This document shows positions 1-5,578 of a DNA stretch of 7,930 nt, in pieces (the first letter of the stretch is position 1; each line of letters opens with the position of its first letter). The stretch lies in contig DALN01000030.1 in NCBI GenBank assembly GCA_002499455.1, positions 1 through 7,930 of the forward strand, in the 5' to 3' direction. The stretch is from Methanoculleus sp. UBA77. GTDB taxonomy: Archaea > Halobacteriota > Methanomicrobia > Methanomicrobiales > Methanoculleaceae. Under the pieces are notes generated by a model. That model was not told where the DNA came from and searched no databases. It saw only the letters and a program-made list of their open reading frames with translations. The position numbers were made by a program, and so were the translations under genes.

Positions 1-726
1 CTCATGGTCTTCTCGAACGTCCTCGGCGAGCTCCGCCAGATGAGCATCGACCAGCGTGCCGACCTCGTCGCCGCTCTCGCCGAACGGCTCGCCCCCGACG
101 GGACGATCGTCATCGTGGAGCCCGCCGACCTCACCAACGCGACCGTGATGCGGCAGACCGTGCGCGCGATCGCAGACCGGGGGCTCACCGTCTTCAGCCC
201 CTGCTCGTTCATCTGGGGCACGACCTGCAACCCCGCGCGGTGCTGGACCTTCGAGCAGAAGGGCGACATCCGGCCGACCCGGCTGATGGAGCGCCTTGCC
301 GCCGGGAAGGACGGCTACCGGTTCATCAACGTCGACATCAAGTATGCCTCGGCACTCCTGCGGAAGGATGCCTCGGTGCAGCACGCCTACCGGGTCCCGC
401 CGGGAGCAAAGTTCGCCCGCCTCTCCCACCTCCGCCAGCACCGGGACAAGAAGATCAACGTCGTCGCCGCGCTGATGTCGGGGAACCTCGGCGATACCCG
501 GACAAAGGTCTACAAGGTCTGCGACGGGACGCCCGCGGACCAGGTCTACGCCGTGGTCCCGGCAACCCTCCGCGGCACGAACCGCGACGCGCTCGAGGGG
601 CCCGCCTATGGGGATATCGTCCGGCTCTACGGCGTCCTCGTCAGGTTCAACAAGGACCACAACTCCTACAACCTGGTTATTCTTCCCGGGACCCGGGTGG
701 AGCCGGTCGGGACCGGGGCCACATAG
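1..726 (+). CDS. Rsm22-family (METTL17-like) small ribosomal subunit protein, 5' partial
   Basis: This is the 3' part of a gene that enters from the left; the frame is open to base 1, and the ATG at 4 is internal because the SAM-binding motif I expected upstream is missing. Numbering from that Met, 'VFSNVLGEL' (2-10) matches the conserved 'DLV..S.VL.EL' segment of class I methyltransferase-like Rsm22 proteins, followed by a strand 'GTIVIVEPAD' (33-42). A cysteine cluster follows (C67, C75, C80, the last in 'RCWTF'), and a fourth cysteine, C173, lies in 'KVCDG'. This layout resembles the four [4Fe-4S] ligands known in mitochondrial METTL17/Rsm22, although the spacing (C-x7-C-x4-C) differs. Family members associate with the small ribosomal subunit and help its assembly; methyltransferase activity is doubtful for many. 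The C-terminus (about 180-240) is beta-rich. The gene ends with TAG, 31 bp from the convergent neighbour. The family call is from motif memory, fairly confident. Confidence 0.8.
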   Translation, partial: LMVFSNVLGELRQMSIDQRADLVAALAERLAPDGTIVIVEPADLTNATVMRQTVRAIADRGLTVFSPCSFIWGTTCNPARCWTFEQKGDIRPTRLMERLAAGKDGYRFINVDIKYASALLRKDASVQHAYRVPPGAKFARLSHLRQHRDKKINVVAALMSGNLGDTRTKVYKVCDGTPADQVYAVVPATLRGTNRDALEGPAYGDIVRLYGVLVRFNKDHNSYNLVILPGTRVEPVGTGAT

Positions 727-752
727 GCTCCCGGCAGGCCCGCCGAAGATTG

Positions 753-770
753 AGGGGTTACGCCACCCCT
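753..770. terminator. Small perfect hairpin at the convergent gene junction
   Basis: AGGGGT (753-758) and ACCCCT (765-770) form a perfect 6-bp stem with a 6-nt loop. It sits just past the Rsm22 stop and overlaps the stop codon of the minus-strand gene. Being symmetric, it could act in both directions, but no U-run follows on either strand, and archaeal termination usually depends on U-tracts. A terminator role is therefore only possible; it may be mRNA 3'-end protection or chance. Confidence 0.3.
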
Positions 771-1741
771 TCGCCCGCACCGGGCTGGCTGACACCCCTG
801 AGTGCATACAGGATCCCGCCGTAGCCGAGGCTGATCGCGACGACCTGGACGAGCGCTCCGAGAAGCGGGATGAAGATGAGGATCTGCAGGATCACGAACC
901 CCAGGATGAAGATCCCCACGGGCCCCGGCCTCCACCCCGTCCGCGAAGCGATGACGTCGCCGAGAGCGTAGGCGACAAAGAGCGACGAGATCAGGAGGGC
1001 GACGATGAAGAGGAGTCCCCCGACGAGCGCGATGGGGAGGCCCACCACGGTGATGGCGACGATCAGGAGGAGAATCGCCGTCACGATGATCGCGAGGAAC
1101 CCGAGAACGGTCAGGACGACCGGGCTCTTCTCGACCTCCCGTACGACCGCCGCGAACGGGCCGGGGAAGAACTTGATGATCAGGAGGCCGAGGATGAGGG
1201 CCCCGATCGCGGTGAGCACCGCAAAGAGGCCGGGCAGCGCCGGCCCGGGCCCCTGCTGCTCCTCGAACGTCACGTTCCCGGCCGTGCCGTTGTTGCGGAA
1301 CGTCTCGCCCGAGACCATCAGGTTGCCGAGGACCGATCCCTCGTTCACGACCTCGCCCGCGCTGATCACCGCGTCGCGCTCGATGACAGCATCCTCCCCT
1401 ATCCGGACCGCGCCCCCCGTGACGAGAGCGTTCGTCGCGTTCCCGTTCAGCTCGATCTCGCCCCCGGCGGCAAGGACCTTCCCGCCGACATCGCCGTTGA
1501 CGATCAGGGTGCCGCTCGCGGCGACGACATCGCCGGCCACCGGTGCATCCACCGTCACCATGCCCCCGGCGACGGTCAGGCTGTCGACGGGGGCCCTGAC
1601 GGTTACGGTTCCACCCGTTGCGACCACGTCGTCGGGGATAGGGGTATCGACCACGGGCTGGTCCCCGCTGAGGAAGGTGAGCGCCTGGGCCCCGGACGGG
1701 ATGAGCAGCAGAGCAAGGATGATGAGTGCCAGGTGTTTCAT
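758..1741 (-). CDS. Exported bactofilin-like (polymer-forming) beta-solenoid protein with C-terminal membrane domain
   Basis: A 327-residue protein when started at the ATG at 1741, which places a classic signal peptide (positive start 'MKH', hydrophobic core, 'SGAQA' cleavage region, residues 1-20) at the N-terminus. A start further upstream at 1858 would add 39 basic, low-complexity residues and bury this signal, so it is rejected. Residues about 36-160 contain about six to seven imperfect repeats of roughly 17 residues with 'V-A-x-G-G-x-V-x-V' cores (VVATGGTVTV, TVAGGMVTV, VVAASGTLIV, VLAAGGEIEL, LVTGGAVRI). This is the pattern of bactofilin/polymer-forming right-handed beta-solenoids. After a Gln/Gly/Pro linker (160-170) come about four or five hydrophobic helices (171-193, 206-232, 233-262, 273-313). 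Inference: the solenoid faces outside and is anchored in the membrane, perhaps as an envelope scaffold. Typical bactofilins are cytosolic and lack a signal peptide. No near Shine-Dalgarno is visible. Exact function unknown. Confidence 0.8.
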   Translation of the reverse strand: MKHLALIILALLLIPSGAQALTFLSGDQPVVDTPIPDDVVATGGTVTVRAPVDSLTVAGGMVTVDAPVAGDVVAASGTLIVNGDVGGKVLAAGGEIELNGNATNALVTGGAVRIGEDAVIERDAVISAGEVVNEGSVLGNLMVSGETFRNNGTAGNVTFEEQQGPGPALPGLFAVLTAIGALILGLLIIKFFPGPFAAVVREVEKSPVVLTVLGFLAIIVTAILLLIVAITVVGLPIALVGGLLFIVALLISSLFVAYALGDVIASRTGWRPGPVGIFILGFVILQILIFIPLLGALVQVVAISLGYGGILYALRGVSQPGAGEGVA

Positions 1742-1766
1742 GCGGCAGGAATGATCTGCCCCCCTC

Positions 1767-1771
1767 AAAAA
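1767..1771 (-). promoter_or_regulatory. Weak TATA-like T-run upstream of the solenoid gene
   Basis: On the minus strand a TTTTT run lies 26-30 nt upstream of the ATG at 1741. That distance would fit a TATA element for a leaderless transcript and agrees with the lack of a Shine-Dalgarno near the start; a GAGGGG stretch is present but about 18 nt away, which is too far. The match to the archaeal TATA consensus is poor, and read-through from the upstream gene across the 162-bp gap is an alternative. Confidence 0.25.
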
Positions 1772-1903
1772 GGTTGGCGACTGTGAGGAGGGCGACGAAG
1801 GTACGCGACCCTGCCGGTGCGAGGCAGAGCAGCCTCTCCGCGGAACGCACGACGCCACCTACTGCTACCCCGAAGAGAGGTGAGAGCGGTGAGCCTCCGG
1901 CCC

Positions 1904-2536
1904 CTACACCAGCTGCTCCAGGCGGCGCTTGAGTTCGGCGAGCGCTTCATCCTTCCCGGGCACCTCCGACTCCTGGACCGTCCGGATGTTCTCCTCGACC
2001 GATGTGGCGACCCAGTCCTTCGGGACGCCGGATGCCGAGAAGAGTTCCTGCCACTCATCGGAGCCGAACGGTATCACTTTGACCAGTTTCCCGAGGATGT
2101 TCCAGTCGACGACCTTATACTCCTCCCCGGTGCTCGTATCCGCGACCTGTATCGACCGGTCCTCATTGCACCTGACGACGCGGGCGTGGATGACATAGAC
2201 ACTCACCTCATCCTTGTCGGTGAAGGAGATCTGGACCACGTCGCCCTCCTGCGGGCTCTCCGGCACCATGTAGAGGGCAATATCACCCGGGTACATCAGG
2301 TCCGGCTCGTACCTGTCCACGATACCGATGTATCCGGTATCGGAGACGTAGAGCCGGAGGTACTCCTGGTAGAACTTCCGGACGATCCAGTAGACTGCTC
2401 CCGGATGGGTCTCCGCCAGTTTCAGGAGAAGATTGTGGATGGCGCTCGGAATACTCTCCGGCCGGTTCAGCACCTCACGCGCCAGCTTCTCATACGCTTC
2501 CACGACTCCGGCCTCTGCCTGTGTTGCCTCTGCCAT
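1904..2536 (-). CDS. Hypothetical protein with S24/S26-like beta-rich core lacking catalytic residues
   Basis: I do not recognise this 210-residue protein. It is acidic and soluble, with no signal peptide or membrane segment. Residues 1-62 are predicted helical (repeated 'EAYEKLAREVL', 'IHNLLLKLAE', 'YWIVRKFYQEYLRLYV'). Residues about 70-157 are beta-rich and carry two Gly-Asp turns, 'MYPGDIALYM' (81-90) and 'QEGDVVQI' (96-103), and end in 'ILGKLVKVI' (147-155). The order GD-strand-GD-strand-'ILGK(V/L)V' resembles the LexA/signal-peptidase fold, but no Ser-Met nucleophile or general-base Lys is apparent, so peptidase activity is not suggested. Residues 178-210 form a charged helix. The ATG at 2536 is the first in frame and lies 19 nt from a good TATA box, with no Shine-Dalgarno. 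It may be a sensor or binding protein of a methanogen-specific family; the fold suggestion is weak. Confidence 0.75.
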   Translation of the reverse strand: MAEATQAEAGVVEAYEKLAREVLNRPESIPSAIHNLLLKLAETHPGAVYWIVRKFYQEYLRLYVSDTGYIGIVDRYEPDLMYPGDIALYMVPESPQEGDVVQISFTDKDEVSVYVIHARVVRCNEDRSIQVADTSTGEEYKVVDWNILGKLVKVIPFGSDEWQELFSASGVPKDWVATSVEENIRTVQESEVPGKDEALAELKRRLEQLV

Positions 2537-2554
2537 ACTAACAAACCCCGGCGC

Positions 2555-2562
2555 ATAATATA
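2555..2562 (-). promoter_or_regulatory. TATA box for the hypothetical gene at 1904-2536
   Basis: TATATTAT on the minus strand is 19-26 nt upstream of the ATG. With the usual archaeal spacing of about 25 nt to the start of transcription, this predicts a leaderless mRNA, consistent with the absence of a Shine-Dalgarno. A second candidate, TTTTAT at 2573-2578, would give a leader of about 12-15 nt instead. Confidence 0.55.
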
Positions 2563-2661
2563 GGTGGTAGGATAAAAGTGTTCCTCCGGGAGATTCCCGT
2601 GCACCGCCCGTACCGGCCCGGGAGGGGAGAGTCTGCCGGGGAGAGGAGAGAACTATAATGC

Positions 2662-2669
2662 TTATATTT
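2662..2669 (+). promoter_or_regulatory. TATA box for the small gene at 2705-3118
   Basis: TTATATTT lies 36-43 nt upstream of the ATG at 2705, in a local AT-rich patch that also holds TATAAT (2654-2659). The predicted transcript start near 2690 would leave a short leader of about 15 nt that just includes the ribosome binding site at 2692-2696. It faces away from the TATA box at 2555-2562, so the 168-bp gap is a divergent promoter region. Confidence 0.6.
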
Positions 2670-2691
2670 GACCGTGACCATACAGTAGAGC

Positions 2692-2696
2692 AGAGG
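2692..2696 (+). promoter_or_regulatory. Ribosome binding site AGAGG
   Basis: AGAGG is followed by 8 nt and then the ATG at 2705. It supports that start and contrasts with the apparently leaderless genes on either side. Confidence 0.5.
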
Positions 2697-2704
2697 ATAT
2701 TGAT

Positions 2705-3118
2705 ATGGGTGGCATAAAGGATTCTACGTATCTTGATGTCCAGAAGACCCTTGCCCGGCGGTTCTCTCCCCGGGAGGGCTGGCAGTTCGCATGGTCTTCC
2801 GCCGGCAGCATGCAGTCCGAAGGTCTGCTCTCCCGCCGGGTCGCCGGCAGGACGGAGCGGGTGCTCGTGAACGTGAAGATGGCCTCCGAGGTCCCGGCAG
2901 GTGCCGTCGAGGCGCTCAAGGCTGCCGCAAGCGCCGGCAACGTCGATAAGGCGGTTCTGGTCGTGCCCGGCGGGGCAAAGATCTCCCCGGTCCCGGCAGG
3001 AGTCGATGTTCTCGAGATGGGCAACTGGCAGGTTGTCGATGGCCGCATCGCCTGGTCGAAGAATCTCGAGCGCAGCGCATTCCTCGAGGAGGAGCGCGCG
3101 AAAAGGGGTCTCGCGTAA
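2705..3118 (+). CDS. Hypothetical small protein, possible degenerate PD-(D/E)XK nuclease-like fold
   Basis: I do not recognise this 137-residue soluble protein by name. The first 20 residues are helical and basic ('YLDVQKTLARRF'). A strand 'RVLVNVKMA' (52-60) is followed by a helix rich in Ala ('AGAVEALKAAAS', 65-76), a strand 'KAVLVVPGGAK' (82-92) and 'GVDVLEM' (99-105). This beta-alpha-beta order, with a helix after a '(E)xK' strand and then 'a.lV......gi.vl', resembles Mrr/Holliday-resolvase-type restriction endonuclease-like folds. Here the Glu of ExK is Asn (N56-V57-K58) and no clear upstream Asp/Glu is present, so it would probably be inactive. That is inference from pattern only. The C-terminal helix is charged (120-135). 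A good ribosome binding site and TATA box precede it, so it is a real, separately expressed gene. It converges with polB 21 bp downstream. Confidence 0.75.
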   Translation: MGGIKDSTYLDVQKTLARRFSPREGWQFAWSSAGSMQSEGLLSRRVAGRTERVLVNVKMASEVPAGAVEALKAAASAGNVDKAVLVVPGGAKISPVPAGVDVLEMGNWQVVDGRIAWSKNLERSAFLEEERAKRGLA

Positions 3119-3130
3119 AGCGGTCCCCCC

Positions 3131-3139
3131 AAAACTTTT
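3131..3139. terminator. Short bidirectional T-run (AAAACTTTT) between convergent genes
   Basis: The 21-bp gap between the stop of the small plus-strand gene (3118) and the stop of polB (3140) contains AAAACTTTT. It gives a TTTT run just after the stop on both strands. Archaeal RNA polymerase terminates at U-tracts, so this may serve both genes, though the runs are only four bases long and no stable stem precedes them. Confidence 0.4.
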
Positions 3140-5578
3140 CTACATCCCGAAGTCAAAGAGCGTCGTCCGTGACGGATCGACGTCATGCCAGTCCCACCCA
3201 AGAGGCTCGATGATCCTCGAGATGGGTCCTTTGAGCGTCTTCTCAAGCATCGTCTCCCAGTCGACGACGAACTCCGGCGGCACCTGGTCGGCATACTCGA
3301 AACAGACCACATCCGTCCGCGGGTACTTCGCCGTGACGGCCTTGATGTAGACGCGTTTGGGTTTGCTGCCCCGCTTGAAGTCGGTCCCGAGATACTCGTT
3401 CGAGTACTTGGCGCCCCGGATATGGGCGTCGTCGTTCTCGTAGTTCTCAAGACTCTTCCCGATCCCGCCGGGGATCCCGGCCTCGTTGAGGGAGTACTCG
3501 CCCCGGCGGTACTTCCTGATGACGTCGCGCAGGTACGCACGCACGTCCTCGAACGCATCACCGCAGAGGATCATCTCAAGAACAGTGCGCTGAACTTCTC
3601 GCGTGATCTGCGGCGAATCGCTCCGCCGGATCTCGAACCCGACGACGTCAATCTCGTCGACGTCCTTACCCTCCTTCCAGACCAGGTGCCCGGCGTAGCG
3701 TTTCTTCTTGCCGGCCTGGAAGAAGCGGCGGTAGACCTTCTCGAACTTGATGGAGAAGTAATGCGTCTCGGCGCCGAGCTCGGTTCTCGCGAAGTCGCTG
3801 TAACTCGCGTTCAGCCGCGCCTCGATCGCCCTCGCCCGTGCGATCGTCTCCTCAAGGCTCCCCGGCGGGACCTCGACCATGCAGGAGTCGGTGTCGCCGT
3901 AGAGGACGGTGTAGCCGAGATCAGTGATGATATCGCGGGTGTGGCTGATGATTGCCCGGCCGACCGAGGTGACGGCCGACCCGATCTCGCGGTCGTAGAG
4001 CCTGAACCGGGTGTAGCCCGAGACCCCGTAGTAGGAGTTCATGATCACCTTCAGGACGTTCTGCTGGAGGTCGTAGAGGACGTACTCCGGCGACCCGAAG
4101 GGGAAGGTGTTGCGCAGGCGCTTGCGCTCGTCGCGCTCGGTCAGGAGTTCGGAGAGGATGCTCCGTGTCAGCCCGTCGGGCTCGCGGGAGAACCGGATGC
4201 CGTTCGGGGCCCGGAGTTCGCCTTCCGGGTTCTTCGTCTCGGGCGAGGCGTTGATCGTCATCATCGCCATGGGGTAGAGGGACTTCAGGTCCAGGACCAC
4301 CACGTTCTCCCGGAGGCCGGTGGCGGGCTCAAAGACGATCGCCCCCTCGAACTCGTCCCCGGCGGCGAGCCCCTTTGACGGGAGGACGAATCTGCCCGAC
4401 GCTTTCCGGAGGACGTAGATGTCGATGACGTTTGAGGAGTTCAGCGTCCGGTCGAGCGGGCACCCGACGTACCGCGCGATCTCACGGTAGAACTCGATGA
4501 TGTTGTCTTTCTGGTCGATCCCGACACAGAGCTCGACGTCCCGGCAGTTGTACTCCACAAGCCGGGCCGGGTCGGACTGCCAGAGCGATGTGATCGTCCC
4601 GGTGTAGCGGACCTTCGTCACCCCGAGTTCCTCTTCGGCAATCGCGTCGAGCCGGTAGGACTCCTTCTGGGCCTGGTGCATCTTCCGGTATGCACCGAGG
4701 AGGTCAAAGACCGCTCTCCCGCGGACTGCGTTCCGCTCGGTCTGGCCGGGAAGACGCGCCAGGTCCTCGGCCCGGAGGCCGAGCGCCCCCATCCGCTGCA
4801 GGATGTAGGGGATATCGAACTCCACGAAGTTCCAGCCGGAGAGGATGTCGGGGTCGCGTTCCCTGACGTAGGCGACGAGCCCGCGGAGCATCGAGACCTC
4901 GTCTGAGTACCGGACGACCCGGTGCCGCTCGTGGATGTGGAGTTCCGGCGCGTCGCCCGGAGCCCCGCCGGGCTGCCAGAGGAGGGTCGTATAGTCCCGG
5001 TCAAAGGAGTCCCAGCAGGTGACGCAGATGATCGGGTCCCGTGCCGGCTCGGGGAACCCCTGCTCGTCCACGCACTCGATATCCATGATGCAGGTCCGGG
5101 CAGGAGCCTTGACCTCGGCCGGGACGAGCTCGCGGTAGTCGATCACGCCGGTCCCGGCAGACAGCTCCACGCCGCCGGTAAGACCGCAGTCGATCATGAA
5201 CCGGGTGGTGAACGGGATGTCCGCCTCATAGTGCTGCCTGAAGTCGTCACGGACAGTACGGACGTCCCCCGGCCGCCGGGTGTAGAGGCGCCGGAGCGGT
5301 TCACCGCGGATGGAGCGGTAGGTCGTCTCCGCCTCCGCTTCGACCTCGCGCGGGAGGGGGCGCCCGTCTACCAGGTCGGCGGGCGCGTAGAAGTAGGGCC
5401 GGAAACCGGTCACGTCGATCTTGAACGCCTTCCCGGAGGCGTCCCGGCCGAAGATGTGGATGACCGGAACCTCGGCACCGACGCTGTACTCCACCTGGTG
5501 AATGCCTACCCGGACCCTGCCGAAGTCCTCAAGCGTGGCGGACGCGCTCATACGGGGTGCCAGCACCTGATCAGCCAT
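3140..5578 (-). CDS. polB: Family B replicative DNA polymerase with 3'-5' exonuclease
   Basis: An 812-residue archaeal DNA polymerase B that copies DNA and proofreads. N-terminal domain: 'GFRPYFY' (58-64), where archaeal enzymes form the uracil-sensing pocket. The exonuclease motifs are intact: D166-I-E168, N250-xxx-F254-D255, and Y343-xxx-D347. Then come the exo/pol hinge 'FEGA' (410-413; usually YxGG/A), motif A D430-LKSLYP (steric-gate Y435), motif B K510-VIM-N514-S-Y-Y-G518, motif C YGDTDS (560-565; catalytic D562 and D564) and 'KKKRY' (624-628). Both metal aspartates (D430, D562/D564) are present. No intein interrupts motifs A or C, common insertion points in archaeal PolB. The C-terminus 'RTTLFDFGM' resembles a PCNA-interacting peptide. 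The start at 5578 has AGGAGA 4 nt upstream; the frame stays open to 6031, but that extension is low-complexity sequence inside mdh. The start overlaps the mdh stop by 8 nt, so translation is probably coupled. Confidence 0.97.
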   Translation of the reverse strand: MADQVLAPRMSASATLEDFGRVRVGIHQVEYSVGAEVPVIHIFGRDASGKAFKIDVTGFRPYFYAPADLVDGRPLPREVEAEAETTYRSIRGEPLRRLYTRRPGDVRTVRDDFRQHYEADIPFTTRFMIDCGLTGGVELSAGTGVIDYRELVPAEVKAPARTCIMDIECVDEQGFPEPARDPIICVTCWDSFDRDYTTLLWQPGGAPGDAPELHIHERHRVVRYSDEVSMLRGLVAYVRERDPDILSGWNFVEFDIPYILQRMGALGLRAEDLARLPGQTERNAVRGRAVFDLLGAYRKMHQAQKESYRLDAIAEEELGVTKVRYTGTITSLWQSDPARLVEYNCRDVELCVGIDQKDNIIEFYREIARYVGCPLDRTLNSSNVIDIYVLRKASGRFVLPSKGLAAGDEFEGAIVFEPATGLRENVVVLDLKSLYPMAMMTINASPETKNPEGELRAPNGIRFSREPDGLTRSILSELLTERDERKRLRNTFPFGSPEYVLYDLQQNVLKVIMNSYYGVSGYTRFRLYDREIGSAVTSVGRAIISHTRDIITDLGYTVLYGDTDSCMVEVPPGSLEETIARARAIEARLNASYSDFARTELGAETHYFSIKFEKVYRRFFQAGKKKRYAGHLVWKEGKDVDEIDVVGFEIRRSDSPQITREVQRTVLEMILCGDAFEDVRAYLRDVIRKYRRGEYSLNEAGIPGGIGKSLENYENDDAHIRGAKYSNEYLGTDFKRGSKPKRVYIKAVTAKYPRTDVVCFEYADQVPPEFVVDWETMLEKTLKGPISRIIEPLGWDWHDVDPSRTTLFDFGM

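Noticed and set aside
732..745. Tiny inverted repeat CGGC/GCCG in the gap after the Rsm22 gene
   Set aside because: Four base pairs only, expected by chance in GC-rich sequence.
608..1786. Long plus-strand open frame of 392 codons opposite the solenoid gene
   Set aside because: Extremely rich in Asp, Glu, Arg and His with no fold-like pattern. The minus strand encodes a signal peptide, repeats and membrane helices, so this is its shadow.
666..1850. Minus-strand open frame of 394 codons in another frame over the solenoid gene
   Set aside because: Arg/Gly-rich low-complexity translation typical of a wrong frame in GC-rich DNA.
1742..1903. Possible small gene or RNA in the 162-bp gap between the two minus-strand genes
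   Set aside because: Only short frames without ribosome binding site or conserved pattern; a 5-bp stem (GAGGC 1821-1825 with GCCTC 1832-1836) is too weak to call.
2662..3561. Minus-strand open frame of 299 codons across the small gene and the polB end
   Set aside because: Ser/Thr/Arg-rich and spans two real genes; no motif, and the real genes have promoters, ribosome binding sites or catalytic motifs.
3185..4378. 397-codon plus-strand frame opposite polB
   Set aside because: Shadow of polB; polymerase motifs A, B and C are encoded on the other strand in the same stretch.
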